Shown: positions 1 through 9,884, numbered from the stretch's first letter. The stretch: DNA of 64,000 nt from Rubripirellula sp. (GCA_028823035.1 JAPKCI010000001.1:62001-126000), one strand, 5' to 3'. Notes: generated by a model from the letters alone, not told the origin. Numbers and translations: made by a program.

Positions 1-1102
1 CGCCAACAGCGACCCCACCTTTGATGTCACCGCCACCAACCACACAGGACCAGGCACGAGCGAAGTGGTCACGACCTGCGTTCTGGTTGATACGAGGTGT
101 ACGGCCGAACTCGCCCATCCAGATCACAACTGTATCTTTCAGCAATTCCCGCTGGTTGAGATCTTCCACCAGTGCGCTCATGGCACGGTCCAATTGTGGC
201 AATTTCGTGTCCTTGAACAGAGTATGAATACCGTTGTGGTTATCCCATCCACCAAGATCAACCTCAACGAATGGCACACCAGCCTCGACCAGACGTCGAG
301 CCAACAAACAGCCCTGACCGAAGCGGTCAGTACCGTAACGCTCTTTGACTTCCTCTGGCTCCTTCTCGACTCGGAACGCGTCCATCTGGTCGCTGGTCAT
401 CAGATCAAAGGTCTTCTTGAGTACCTTGGCATGCTCGCTGGCTGGAAGGTCACGAGTACGCTGCGAGAATCCAGTTTCAATCGTATCCAACGCTGCCATC
501 CGCTGCAGCAGTCGGTTGTCCTCAAGGTTCATCTTCAGGTTGCGGATTTGGCCATTGCTGGTCACCGAGAAAGGTGACCAAGCCATTCCCAAGAAACCAG
601 GACCGGCACTCGCACCACCGACTGAAACAAAAGGTGGAATCTCGAGTTCCGGACGCTGATTCATCACTTCGTGAGCAATGACCGATCCATAACTCGGATG
701 TTCGATATTCGGGTTCGGCACATATCCGGTGTGCATGTAATAACGGCCGCGATTGTGATCCGCCTCACGGGTCGACATGCTCCGAACAACTGACAGATGC
801 TCCATCTGCTGAGCAACCATCGGCATGTGCTCACAAATCTGCAGGTCGCCAGTAGTCGAAATCGGTTTGAATGGGCCACCGGTAGGAGCTCCCGGCTTGA
901 GATCCCAAATGTCGATCGTGGCTGGTCCGCCACCCATCCACAAAAGGATTGCCGACTTGCGTTTTTTGCGCATCTCGTCGGCGTTGGCCTGAATCGCACC
1001 ACCCATGGTCATTGACGCTGTAGCGACGGCCGATGAACCAGCCAGATGTTGCATGAAATGCCGCCGTGACATTCCGCTCGGTGTTTGCCAATTATTGATC
1101 AT
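1..1102 (-). CDS. DUF1501 family protein (3' end cut by window)
   Basis: The protein begins with a short twin-arginine-like segment (SRRHFMQHLAGSSA, residues 12-25), followed by LLWMGGGPATIDIWDLKPGA and later EVDLGGWDNHNGIHTLF and WMGEFGRTPRIN. These are the hallmarks of DUF1501, an alkaline-phosphatase/sulfatase-like fold very abundant in planctomycetes and usually exported. The ATG at 1102 is chosen because it opens the Tat-like signal; a GAAGG lies about 10 bases upstream. The gene runs off the window start, so its C-terminus is unseen. It lies 77 bases downstream of a DUF1549/DUF1553 gene on the same strand, the standard planctomycete pairing, so the two probably form an operon. The substrate is unknown. 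The family call is strong; the biochemical role is not established. Confidence 0.9.
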   Translation of the reverse strand, partial: MINNWQTPSGMSRRHFMQHLAGSSAVATASMTMGGAIQANADEMRKKRKSAILLWMGGGPATIDIWDLKPGAPTGGPFKPISTTGDLQICEHMPMVAQQMEHLSVVRSMSTREADHNRGRYYMHTGYVPNPNIEHPSYGSVIAHEVMNQRPELEIPPFVSVGGASAGPGFLGMAWSPFSVTSNGQIRNLKMNLEDNRLLQRMAALDTIETGFSQRTRDLPASEHAKVLKKTFDLMTSDQMDAFRVEKEPEEVKERYGTDRFGQGCLLARRLVEAGVPFVEVDLGGWDNHNGIHTLFKDTKLPQLDRAMSALVEDLNQRELLKDTVVIWMGEFGRTPRINQNAGRDHFARAWSCVVGGGDIKGGVAVG

Positions 1103-1179
1103 TTGAAGAAGCCTTCGAGGAAGAGAGTTGTCTTGTTGGTTGATAAAAGTACGTTGGAAATAAAACCGTTTCGCAACAC

Positions 1180-2841
1180 CTAGTGCTGCATGATGAATTC
1201 GTTGCTATTCAGAATCGCCCACCACATATCCTGCAGCATCTCTTTTTCATTGCCCTTACGAGCAAACAACAGTTTGTTCGCGATGGTCATCTCATTCTTA
1301 CTTGGCCGCCGGGCCAATCCAGTAATGAACAAGTCATTGACGCGATCACGTGGCGATTTACCAGTCTTAGTGAGTCGATCAATGAAGCCGCCGTTGGCCG
1401 TGCTGATCGCCTTCTTGGTCAAATCCCCATTGAACAGCATCAGGGCCTGCGGAATGGAACCGTTGAACGTCGTTGCTTCGTCACCCTCATCCGTTCCAAA
1501 AGCAACCACGAACTGCTGCAACCATCGATTGCGTTCCCGCTCCTGCTCTTCGTAACTGCCCTGGGAGGATGCGTCAGTCACAATCACGAGAGACTGGTAC
1601 AGTTGCTCCGCACTCATCTGCCGAAGGTAGAAGCGTGAGAACTTTGGCATCTCGCCGATCGAAGGGTCATCGATTTCGTTATTGGATCCCAGTACTGGAG
1701 CGAGGTTGTAGGACCGACTCAGGGTAATCCAGGTAATCAACTGCTTGAGGTCGTAACTGCTTTTTCGAAACTCTGCGGCCAACTTGCTGAGCAATTCTGG
1801 ATGCGATGCAGGGTTATGGGGACCGAGATCATCCACAGGTTTTGTAAATCCAAACCCGAGGAACATCGACCACATGCGATTGACAGCCATCTTGTCGAGG
1901 TTCTCACTCTCCAACATCATTCGACCGAGTTCCTCTCGGCGATTGACATCGCTGACGTAACCGCTGACCTCGATGGGCTTGCCGTCGGTGAATACCGGGT
2001 AAGCAACCCGAGTCAGACCGTTTCTCAATTCGTAGAAAACCAGTGCATCGCTGGGGTCGCTGGCTTCACCGGCAAAGTCCTGATCGATCAGTTCCGCATG
2101 GTCAATATCCCGCGTACCGTCAACAAAGCGTCGCAGTGACCGCGACTGACGGAAGAACGAATTGAACTCCCAGAACATCTGCTGCTTCCACTGATTGAAT
2201 GGGTGGTTGTGGCACTGGGTGCACTGAACCTGCTGACCAAGAAAGAGTCGCGATGTGCTACTGGTTGCCAGCACACCCTTTTCCTCATTCACCTTGTCGA
2301 TGAGGTAATTGACAGCTCCATTGAAGTTTTCCGTGCCGGGCTTGGTTGAACCGGATGCTGTCACAAGCTCATAGACCATGCTGTTGTAAGGCTTGTTGCG
2401 GGCAAAAGAATCACGCAGGTACTTCTGCATGCCCACACGACTGATCATGGATCTACGATCATTGCCACCCGACTGCCCGATCAGCATGTTGGTCCAAACC
2501 GTCGACCAATGACTTGCATACTCTTCGGTGTATTGATCGTCATGAAGCAGTTGGTCAACGAGGTTGGCCCGCTTGTCTTTATCTTTGACGTCAAGAAAGT
2601 CCTGCAGTTCCTTGTTGGTCGGCACTCGTCCGATGACATCAAGAAAGACTCGACGGCACCAAGTCGAATCATCCACCTCAGGTGCAGGCCGGATCTCGAA
2701 ATCCCGCCAACCTTGCTCAATGATTTCATTGATCATGTTCACTTGGGTTGGAACCGCTGCGTCAGCAGCCCTGGATGCCTGAAGAGGCAGCAGAGATCCC
2801 AATATCAGCAAGACGGGGAGGAGCAGTGAATATCGCTTCAT
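1180..2841 (-). CDS. DUF1549/DUF1553 exported protein with CxxCH motif
   Basis: About 553 residues from the ATG at 2841, which starts a clear signal peptide (MKRYSLLLPVLLILGSLLPL) and has AAGGA about 11 bases upstream; the frame stays open for 64 more codons without signal-like sequence. The N-terminal half carries DUF1549 hallmarks (WCRRVFLDVIGRVPTNKELQ; HWSTVWTNMLIG) and a CTQCHNHPF motif (Cys207, Cys210, His211), a CxxCH that could bind haem c or a metal. The C-terminal half has DUF1553 hallmarks (MAVNRMWSMFLGFGFTKPVD; LARRPSKNEM). Such proteins are predicted periplasmic or surface proteins encoded with DUF1501 partners. This is seen here too: the DUF1501 gene follows directly. Function is unknown; haem binding is an inference from the motif alone. 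Confidence 0.9.
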   Translation of the reverse strand: MKRYSLLLPVLLILGSLLPLQASRAADAAVPTQVNMINEIIEQGWRDFEIRPAPEVDDSTWCRRVFLDVIGRVPTNKELQDFLDVKDKDKRANLVDQLLHDDQYTEEYASHWSTVWTNMLIGQSGGNDRRSMISRVGMQKYLRDSFARNKPYNSMVYELVTASGSTKPGTENFNGAVNYLIDKVNEEKGVLATSSTSRLFLGQQVQCTQCHNHPFNQWKQQMFWEFNSFFRQSRSLRRFVDGTRDIDHAELIDQDFAGEASDPSDALVFYELRNGLTRVAYPVFTDGKPIEVSGYVSDVNRREELGRMMLESENLDKMAVNRMWSMFLGFGFTKPVDDLGPHNPASHPELLSKLAAEFRKSSYDLKQLITWITLSRSYNLAPVLGSNNEIDDPSIGEMPKFSRFYLRQMSAEQLYQSLVIVTDASSQGSYEEQERERNRWLQQFVVAFGTDEGDEATTFNGSIPQALMLFNGDLTKKAISTANGGFIDRLTKTGKSPRDRVNDLFITGLARRPSKNEMTIANKLLFARKGNEKEMLQDMWWAILNSNEFIMQH

Positions 2842-3163
2842 CGTCGCTAGAATCCTTGGCGGAGTTTTTAAACGTCTGTAGGCAGAACGGACAACATCTG
2901 GGCATGTACCCACACCGTAGCTGAGATCAGAGCCTATTCTATTCGAGAACGAATGCCCCCTCAAACAGAGAACCGGTACAGATCCCAAGATAAAACTGCC
3001 CAAAATGCGGGCTTTTCCGGTAAGTCGGTCCAAATCGGGGTCTACCAGCAGGTGAACCTGCCTCGAGACAGCAAAACAGCCCTTTTTTCAAGAAAAGAGT
3101 TCCGTCAGCTCCGAATCACCTCGGCTTCGAAGCCGAAGCCTGACCTCTTGCTCGGGGCTCCGG
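2842..3163. other. Intergenic region upstream of the DUF1549/1553 gene
   Basis: About 320 bases between two minus-strand genes. It must hold the promoter for the DUF1549/1553-DUF1501 pair, but no convincing -35/-10 pair, terminator or small gene was recognised. Reading frames here have no family-like sequence. Confidence 0.4.
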
Positions 3164-3763
3164 CTATGCCTCGCCGACCTTCGAGGCTACCGATTCGATC
3201 AAATCCCAACTGCCACAATCGGTCTCGGCCTTCCAGAGGCCGGAAAGCTCCTCACCACTCAACAAACTCTGCACGACCCAGGCCATCGGGTCCGGGATCA
3301 CAATGGCAATCACTTCTGAGCCACTTTTCCGTACGACCTTTCGGATGGCTTTGATGACCCGTACTTTCGCATCCCGAATCGATTCTCCTCCAGGCGGGCA
3401 AACATCCGAGGGTGAATCCTGACCCTGGCGGTAAACCTTGGGGTGATTCCGACGCACCTCATCGATGAGCTTTCCATGCCACAAACCGTGATCCACATTG
3501 CGGAAGGCATCGATGACCTTGATGCGAACCTCACGTCCCTCAGCGAGTTGCTGGGCGGTCTCGCGAGCGGATTCACAGGGGGCAGTGTAAATCGTTCCCA
3601 CGGCAATTTCAGAAAGCTCCTCAGCCAAAGAACTGACCTGTTGACGGCCTCGTTCGCTCATTGGCATATCGAGGATGCCTTTGATACGGCCCTGATCATC
3701 AAAGTCTGTCGCCCCCGGCCGGATCAGCAACACGCCGGATGCTTGTGGTGTACGGACAATCAT
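3164..3763 (-). CDS. Histidine-phosphatase-fold protein lacking catalytic residues
   Basis: A 199-residue protein with the overall pattern of the phosphoglycerate mutase/histidine phosphatase superfamily: LIRPGATDFDDQGRIKG (residues 13-29), LDMPMSERGRQQ, IYTAPCESARETA, FRNVDHGLWHG, PPGGESI and a late VIAIVIPDP segment. In the active family these positions read RHG, RAxxTA, an acidic residue before the GxWxG and xSHG. Here the nucleophilic His is Pro16, the pocket Arg is Ser, the acidic residue appears as Asn, and the second His is absent (IPDP, 156-159). It is therefore probably a pseudoenzyme. Its ATG overlaps the rpe stop by 4 bases (ATGA), so translation is coupled to rpe. Fold assignment is good; any regulatory or binding role is inference. 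Confidence 0.8.
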   Translation of the reverse strand: MIVRTPQASGVLLIRPGATDFDDQGRIKGILDMPMSERGRQQVSSLAEELSEIAVGTIYTAPCESARETAQQLAEGREVRIKVIDAFRNVDHGLWHGKLIDEVRRNHPKVYRQGQDSPSDVCPPGGESIRDAKVRVIKAIRKVVRKSGSEVIAIVIPDPMAWVVQSLLSGEELSGLWKAETDCGSWDLIESVASKVGEA

Positions 3764-4485
3764 GACGGATCCTCCTGCTTCAGACCTGATGCAAGATTCT
3801 CTGATTCAGAATGGATCCCGGAGTTCAGGTCAGCAATCGAACGAGCGTAATCGTCCTGGCGGAAAATCGCTGAGCCAACAACAAACAAATCGCAGCCTGC
3901 GGCGCGAGCCGCGCCAATCGTGTTGACGTCGATCCCGCCGTCAATCTCGAGCAAAAGGTCAGGGTACTCCTGCCGAAGTGTCCTCAATTTGTCCAGAGCT
4001 ATCGGATTGAATGATTGGCCGCCAAAGCCTGCCTCAACACTCATGACGAGCACCATGTCCACCAGCGAAACCACCTCACCCAAGGATGCCAGTGGCGTAT
4101 CTGGGTTCAAAGCGATACCCACGCCGACACCCAGATCCCTTAATTTTCCTGCCGTTTCAACCGGGTCACGAACCGCTTCAACATGAAACGTCAGCATGTC
4201 AGCACCAGCATCCACCATCGGTTGTGCGTAAGCGAGCGGGTCACTGATCATCAAGTGCACATCCAGCGGCAAATCGGTATGCCGACGTAGCCCCTCTACA
4301 ATCGGCATCCCGTAAGTCAGATTAGGCACGAACCGCCCATCCATGACATCAAGGTGCAATACGCCAACTCCGGCAGCCGACAACTTTGCGACTTCGCCTT
4401 TCAAATCGCCGAAGTCGCACAGCAGAAGACTGGGTAGCACCGCCGGAGCAGCAGATCGTATCGTTTGTATCGCGGCTGTCGCCAT
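3760..4485 (-). CDS. rpe: Ribulose-phosphate 3-epimerase
   Basis: A cytoplasmic TIM-barrel enzyme interconverting ribulose-5-phosphate and xylulose-5-phosphate in the pentose phosphate pathway. The 241 residues match the family length plus a short N-terminal extension. Visible family motifs: PSLLLCDF near the N-terminus, LHLDVMDGRFVPNLTYG (metal-binding His and Asp), DVHLMISDP, VMSVEAGFGGQSF and LEIDGGI followed by GCDLFVVGSAIF (phosphate-binding loop). All expected metal ligands (two His, two Asp) appear present. The stop codon overlaps the start of the downstream histidine-phosphatase-like gene by 4 bases. Confidence 0.96.
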   Translation of the reverse strand: MATAAIQTIRSAAPAVLPSLLLCDFGDLKGEVAKLSAAGVGVLHLDVMDGRFVPNLTYGMPIVEGLRRHTDLPLDVHLMISDPLAYAQPMVDAGADMLTFHVEAVRDPVETAGKLRDLGVGVGIALNPDTPLASLGEVVSLVDMVLVMSVEAGFGGQSFNPIALDKLRTLRQEYPDLLLEIDGGIDVNTIGAARAAGCDLFVVGSAIFRQDDYARSIADLNSGIHSESENLASGLKQEDPS

Positions 4486-4805
4486 GCAGGTCTATCTCAT
4501 TGAGTCTCGATATCTCTGAGGAAGCCGACGCGAGCAATGCTCGAGACCACCCCAGAACCAAATCGGGGCGACAGACTGGCCGCATTGGGTGATGGTTGTC
4601 AATCCTTCAAAATACAACACACACCCCTCCGGAGAGCTATTCCTCAGGTCGGTTTCTCATCAGGAGCGCTATTTTGAAGCGATGATTCCACCGTGAAGGG
4701 TAGCGAATCTGCCATTAAATTTCGCATTTTTCCACAGATCTCGCTTTGCAAAGCCCCGGACAAAACCATTTGCATCCACGACCGCCCATCTCTGGCAGAG
4801 AGAAA
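4486..4805. other. Intergenic region upstream of rpe
   Basis: About 320 bases between the rpe start and the end of the SDR gene, both minus strand. Presumably contains the rpe promoter; no clear promoter hexamers, terminator hairpin with a T-run or small coding frame was found. Confidence 0.4.
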
Positions 4806-5786
4806 CTAGAGATGCTGCTCTTTCAACCAGCGAAAAGCATCATCAATGCTTTGGTCTGCCTGCCGTGACCGATAGCCAAGCTCTTCCTGTGCGCGGGTGC
4901 TGTCGTACCAGTGGAACTGCGCAGACATTTTTATCCCGGCACTGTTGAAACTTGGCTCGGCGGCAAACAAAGCGACCATGTCCCCAAACGCCCCTGTAAC
5001 CCAGCTTTGCATCGGCCCGATTCGCATCAACGGAGCACGCTTGCTGAAACGCCGCGCCATCTCGGTCCACAGTTGCATGTAAGTCATATTTTCGCCGGCG
5101 AGGATAAACTCTCGACCGCTCGGCAGGTCCTTTTCAATGCTGGCGATCGTGGCCGCTGCCACATCCCGCGCATCGCAAACGCTACACCCACCTGCAGGAG
5201 CAAGCACCTTCCAACCTTTACTCATCGCGATCAGCATTCGTCCGCTGCTCGGTTTCCAATCCCAAGGGCCAAGCATGAAACTAGGACACAGAATGACCGC
5301 CTGCAATCCCTGCTCAACACCACGTTTGACTTCTTCTACACCAACCCGCTTGCTAACCACATAACTGCAAGCGATTTGACCGCCGGCATTAGCTAGCCCC
5401 GTCGTTTCATCGGCTGGCTTCTCTGCCGTCCCTACCGCCATTGTATTGACGGTTCCTACATGAATCAGTTTCTTGCGATTCCGCAGACAGGCATCAACTA
5501 TGACTCGAGTACCATCACCGTTGACACGCATCGATTCTTCGAGTCGCTTCCAGCCAATATGAATCAAACCCGCTGCGTGAATCACCGCATCGCAATCTTG
5601 AACCACCGTTCCAATCAGTTTCTCATCCAGCAAATCACCCATTATGAACTCCGTGTCAATTCCCCGGAATACATCGGCATCTGGCTGTTGACGCAACAGT
5701 GTTACGGATTTACATCCTGCATCGGTCAACTGCCGCAGAATGGTATTGCCAAGCAACCCGGTTCCCCCGGTCACGAAGACTCTCAT
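4806..5786 (-). CDS. NAD(P)-dependent epimerase/dehydratase (extended SDR)
   Basis: About 326 residues. The start at 5786 puts the Rossmann motif at the very N-terminus (MRVFVTGGTGLLGNTILRQL, GxxGxxG) and has GAGGGAA just upstream; a 25-codon extension is open but implausible. Further extended-SDR features: DAVIHAAGLIHIGWK, GTRVIVDAC and a catalytic-type YVVSKRVGVEEV (YxxxK). The sequence resembles dihydroflavonol-4-reductase/NAD-dependent epimerase proteins. The substrate cannot be read from sequence; nucleotide sugars, terpenoids or steroid-like compounds are all possible. It stands alone, with about 500 non-coding bases upstream. Confidence 0.88.
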   Translation of the reverse strand: MRVFVTGGTGLLGNTILRQLTDAGCKSVTLLRQQPDADVFRGIDTEFIMGDLLDEKLIGTVVQDCDAVIHAAGLIHIGWKRLEESMRVNGDGTRVIVDACLRNRKKLIHVGTVNTMAVGTAEKPADETTGLANAGGQIACSYVVSKRVGVEEVKRGVEQGLQAVILCPSFMLGPWDWKPSSGRMLIAMSKGWKVLAPAGGCSVCDARDVAAATIASIEKDLPSGREFILAGENMTYMQLWTEMARRFSKRAPLMRIGPMQSWVTGAFGDMVALFAAEPSFNSAGIKMSAQFHWYDSTRAQEELGYRSRQADQSIDDAFRWLKEQHL

Positions 5787-6299
5787 AGAGTTCCCTCGGG
5801 CTGAAAACGTGAAATGAACTGAAAGGCAAATTTTAATTCGACAATCGGGGCAGTGAAGCAAGAGGCCAACGGACGATGATGGAATGCTTGCAATCCTGCT
5901 GTTACCATCCTAATGATCCGTACAGAAATACCCATCCAGAACCAACTGTAACGTGGTGCAGCCTAGTGACATCCTCACCCGTCGTCACAGCATCCATCCT
6001 TTCGGGAGCGTAACTGGACTGGCTGAACAACATTGACACGATGCAGTCTCGCCCGAGAGCGTCGAGCGATTCCTGAGGAAAGTGACTCATGTCCGCACCC
6101 TTCATCGATGGCAGGGCGGTCCACTTATGCAAGCATTGGCGGATAAACGATTTCACCAGCGTCGACGTGAGTCGCAATCCATCGCAATGCCGACTGAATG
6201 GACCCGAATTGGGGGTGGAAAATTCATCTTGCGCCGAAAGCTCCAATATCGCTAGACTCGCGTTGAGCTATCTATTCACGAATCAAATGCGGCGAGGAT
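5787..6299. other. Divergent intergenic region
   Basis: About 510 bases between the SDR gene (minus) and the AsmA-like gene (plus), so it should hold promoters for both. A 114-codon minus-strand frame at 5902-6246 shows no family features and is considered spurious. GGCGAGGAT directly before 6300 is a plausible ribosome-binding site for the plus-strand gene. Confidence 0.4.
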
Positions 6300-9200
6300 A
6301 TGACCGTGACGACTGACGACTTCATCTTGGAGCAGGAAGAACGTTCACAGCGCCAGCAAACCAATCATCGCCGCAGTGAACGTTCCAGACGGCGTCAACT
6401 TATCCTGCTTGTGAGTTTTGCCTGCGGATTGTGTCTGGTGATCCTCGCGCCGAGCATGGTCAGCCACTCATCTATTGGGCGATCCTATTTGGTCGATTCC
6501 TTGGCAAGCCATGGATTGCAGGCCGATGTGAAATCGGTGCGAATCGGCTGGGTCACGCCATTGCAGATCACCGATTTAAAGATCAACGGCAAAGCCGGCA
6601 GCCAACTAGCCATTGAGCAGCTTGATCTCAACTTGACTGTCAGCGATCTGCTGGCCGGACCAGACGATCTTGGTCAGATCAATCTTCGTGGTGTGGCAGT
6701 CGCCTGTTCGATGAGCGATGGAGAGTGCAGTCTGGAGAAAGACTTTGAAACATTTCTGACGTCGAATTCAGAAGGATCTGCCACGTTGGCGAAGGTGCAA
6801 CTTCAGGACGTTTCGATTTCAATCACCGAAAGTTCAACTGGTCATCTTTGGGCGCTGACACAGTCCAACGCTGACTTGATGTTTTCCCAAAACGAAATTC
6901 AAGCTTCGGTGGCCGGAGTATTAAGCGAGCCCAACGGTAATGATGGGTCTCTGCAGGGCACAATCAAGTTGGTTGATGCCACCGGTACGACTTCGGGCAG
7001 CAGTTGGCTGTTGGATCTGTCCTGCGAATCGCTCCCGATATCCATTGCCACGCTATTGCGGAAACGATTCCCGGAAGCCGCGGTCGCTATCCCGAGCAGA
7101 ATTCACGGTGACGCGACTGGATCGATGAGCGTGGCGGGCAACTCAAACGGGACCGTCGAAGCGAATCTGAAAAGTTTCGAGATTCGAAATCTGATGGTAT
7201 CGGACCCTGGGACTCGAGTTTGGAAAAACGAACGGGCCGCATTGAATGGAAAACTGATTTTGGAAGGTGAGCGACTGGTTGGTCGAGAATTACAGGCTCA
7301 CACAGACTTTGGCACGGCAATCATTGACGGCGTATTTTCACGGAAGTTTTCGTTGATGGGCAGTCATGACAATCCACTTCGATGGCTCGATGCGATCGAC
7401 GGCAATGCCTCTGCCAACATTGACCTGCCAGCTCTGGAACGAGCACTGCCGGGACTACTTCCTCTTCGCGAGGGAGCAAAACTGAATTCTGGCCGTGTCT
7501 TGGCTAACCTTGTTTCCATTCCTGATGGCGACCAACAGCGAAAAAAATTGCAACTCAGCTGTGAAGCTCTTCAGGCAGAGTCTCGCGGCAAAGAATTCGT
7601 GATCGATCCCATCACGTTAACGGCGACCGTGTCGAATACTGATGGACGTTTGCAAGCCGAGCACTTTGAATGGAACAGCACATTTGGCTCAGCGATAGGC
7701 AGCGGGAACCTCGAAGCAGGCAGCGCTGATTTCAATATCGACTTCGGCCATCTGACGACGATGCTATTGCCAATCTTTGAAATGACGGACACACGTTTTT
7801 CGGGGAATGCCCAAGGTAAAGTTGCCTGGAAGAGTGGCGACCATGATGTGTGGCAATTGACGGGCGACGGGCAAACGACAAATCTCTTGATCCAATTGCC
7901 AGGCGGACGGAATATCAAACGCAATGCCATGCGTGCCTCAATCGAGGCGGAAGGACGCTGGATGGATCAGTCCCTCAAAGAACTCAGCAAAGCAAGCGTG
8001 GTGATCAACAGTCTGGGTTTGGACATCGAGGCTAAGTTAACCGAACCGGTGACTGAGCTTTCACGCAGTGCACAATTGCCCTTTCTGATTGTGGCTGAGG
8101 GTCGCCTGGATACGCTGGAAGGCATCTTGGATCCGTGGATTCCCGAAAACATCAACAACTTGTCGGGGGCGTTTTCGATGGACGCCCATGCAGCGGTCGG
8201 CCTTTCAGAAACACTTGTCACCAGTACTGCGATCGAGCTCAACGCACCTAAATTGAATTACGGGTCACGAAACTTTCAGCAGCCCTTGGTTAAGATCCAA
8301 TTCGATGGCAACTACCATTGGCCTGCCAATGCCATGCAGGCCCGGTCCATCACCGTAGTGGGTGATGCATTTTCTCTGGCGGTCCACGGTAATGCGACCG
8401 GACAGAGCATTGCGATGGACATCAAGTACCGCGCAAAACTGGACCGGATCCAAGGAAGCGTGCATGAACAGATAGCAGCGAATGAGGTGATTCGACCTGT
8501 CGCCTATCGCCCCAACCAACCTGTGCAATCAGATGCTTGGATGGTGCTTGGTGACTGTGAAGGGGAAGTGTCGCTTCGGTCGCTCAACCAGGAATTGATC
8601 GTCGAATTTTCTTCCACCGGGAAAGACATTGCCGTCCTGCAACCAGCCAAAGAACACGCCACGGTGCAAACGGTGGGTCCATGGCCTCAGCTGGAAACAC
8701 AACAACGGGCAAAAGCGACAGTCGTATGGTCTGAGCCCAATTTGAAGGTAGGCGGAAGACTTCGCTACAAACCTTCCTCTGAAGACATTGTCGCCGAACA
8801 GGTACAAGTCGCCGGCGACTGGTTTGCGACCACCATGTCAGGCAGTGCGACCTGGGCCGCAGACTCACGAGAAATACGCCTGAGCGGACCATCTCGACTG
8901 AAGATGGACGAAGTGACCCAACGTCTCTCGCAGCTCGCAGGCATGGACATTCGAGCCACTGGCATTCATGAGGCAAATCTCAGCATCCACTCCTTTGGCA
9001 AGCCCGATGGCGAGATCGGATTTGTGATCGCAACCGAGATGGGCTGGGAATCAGGTGAAATCGCCGGGATGAATCTTGGTCGATCTGCGATCCCAATCGT
9101 GTTAACGGAAACAAGTGTCGAAGTTGCGCAGACGACGATTCCCATCAGCGAAGGCGATCTTTCGTTCGCAGGCCAGGTACATTACCGACCTGGCCCACTG

Positions 9201-9884
9201 TGGATGCACCTCGAACCCGGAACCACAGCGGACTCGATCCGCCTGACACCGGAGATGACTGATCGGTGGCTCAAATATCTGGCTCCGCTGGTGGCGAATA
9301 CTACACGGATCGAAGGTACTTTGGGGGCACAGATCGACGAAGCGATCATTGTGTTTGATCAACCCGAACAAACTCAGGTTTCGGGTCGGGTCAATATCGG
9401 CAACGTCCAAATGAATGCCGGCCCGCTCGCCTCAGAAATCATTCAGAGCGTCAGCGAATTGAGATCCCTTGCGAACGGATTCGGTAGTCAACCTGCTCCC
9501 GCTGCGCCGACCACGAATCTGGTCACCATGCCGCCACAAACGGTAGACTTCGCCGTGAGACAGGGAGTTGTCAGCCATGAACGACTGTACCTCGAACTGG
9601 ATCGCGTCCAAGTCGTCACCAGCGGTCGCGTCGGTTTTGATGGAAGCCTGAACATGATTGCTCAGGTGCCGCTCGATGCTCGCTGGTTGGGCAATGACAT
9701 ACAGGCTCTGGCTGGTCAGGTCGTGACCCTGCCGATTGATGGTTCCATCTCGCGTCCCAGCCTCGATTCAAGCGGAATTCGGCAGATTGCAACTCAACTT
9801 GGAGTACAAGCCGTGCAGAGCAACGCCGAAAACTACCTGCAACAGCAATTGAACAAGAGCCTCAACAAAATCTTTGGTCGGTAA
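6300..9884 (+). CDS. Large AsmA-like membrane-anchored protein
   Basis: A 1194-residue protein with a basic, Arg/Gln-rich cytoplasmic N-terminus (about 1-32), a single membrane segment (ILLVSFACGLCLVILAPSMV, about 35-54) and a very long, beta-rich extracytoplasmic part. The sequence after the anchor (SLASHGLQADVKSVRIGWVTPLQITDLKING) is typical of the AsmA/TamB/YhdP clan, in which bridge-like beta-groove proteins carry phospholipids between membranes; the C-terminus (LPIDGSISRPSLDSSG) also resembles AsmA C-terminal domains. A role in envelope lipid traffic is inferred from the clan. GCGAGGA precedes the ATG. Transcribed alone; the next gene is convergent. Confidence 0.75.
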   Translation: MTVTTDDFILEQEERSQRQQTNHRRSERSRRRQLILLVSFACGLCLVILAPSMVSHSSIGRSYLVDSLASHGLQADVKSVRIGWVTPLQITDLKINGKAGSQLAIEQLDLNLTVSDLLAGPDDLGQINLRGVAVACSMSDGECSLEKDFETFLTSNSEGSATLAKVQLQDVSISITESSTGHLWALTQSNADLMFSQNEIQASVAGVLSEPNGNDGSLQGTIKLVDATGTTSGSSWLLDLSCESLPISIATLLRKRFPEAAVAIPSRIHGDATGSMSVAGNSNGTVEANLKSFEIRNLMVSDPGTRVWKNERAALNGKLILEGERLVGRELQAHTDFGTAIIDGVFSRKFSLMGSHDNPLRWLDAIDGNASANIDLPALERALPGLLPLREGAKLNSGRVLANLVSIPDGDQQRKKLQLSCEALQAESRGKEFVIDPITLTATVSNTDGRLQAEHFEWNSTFGSAIGSGNLEAGSADFNIDFGHLTTMLLPIFEMTDTRFSGNAQGKVAWKSGDHDVWQLTGDGQTTNLLIQLPGGRNIKRNAMRASIEAEGRWMDQSLKELSKASVVINSLGLDIEAKLTEPVTELSRSAQLPFLIVAEGRLDTLEGILDPWIPENINNLSGAFSMDAHAAVGLSETLVTSTAIELNAPKLNYGSRNFQQPLVKIQFDGNYHWPANAMQARSITVVGDAFSLAVHGNATGQSIAMDIKYRAKLDRIQGSVHEQIAANEVIRPVAYRPNQPVQSDAWMVLGDCEGEVSLRSLNQELIVEFSSTGKDIAVLQPAKEHATVQTVGPWPQLETQQRAKATVVWSEPNLKVGGRLRYKPSSEDIVAEQVQVAGDWFATTMSGSATWAADSREIRLSGPSRLKMDEVTQRLSQLAGMDIRATGIHEANLSIHSFGKPDGEIGFVIATEMGWESGEIAGMNLGRSAIPIVLTETSVEVAQTTIPISEGDLSFAGQVHYRPGPLWMHLEPGTTADSIRLTPEMTDRWLKYLAPLVANTTRIEGTLGAQIDEAIIVFDQPEQTQVSGRVNIGNVQMNAGPLASEIIQSVSELRSLANGFGSQPAPAAPTTNLVTMPPQTVDFAVRQGVVSHERLYLELDRVQVVTSGRVGFDGSLNMIAQVPLDARWLGNDIQALAGQVVTLPIDGSISRPSLDSSGIRQIATQLGVQAVQSNAENYLQQQLNKSLNKIFGR

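Noticed and set aside
5902-6246. 114-codon minus-strand frame in the 5.8-6.3 kb gap
   Set aside because: No ribosome-binding site, no domain pattern and composition unlike its neighbours.
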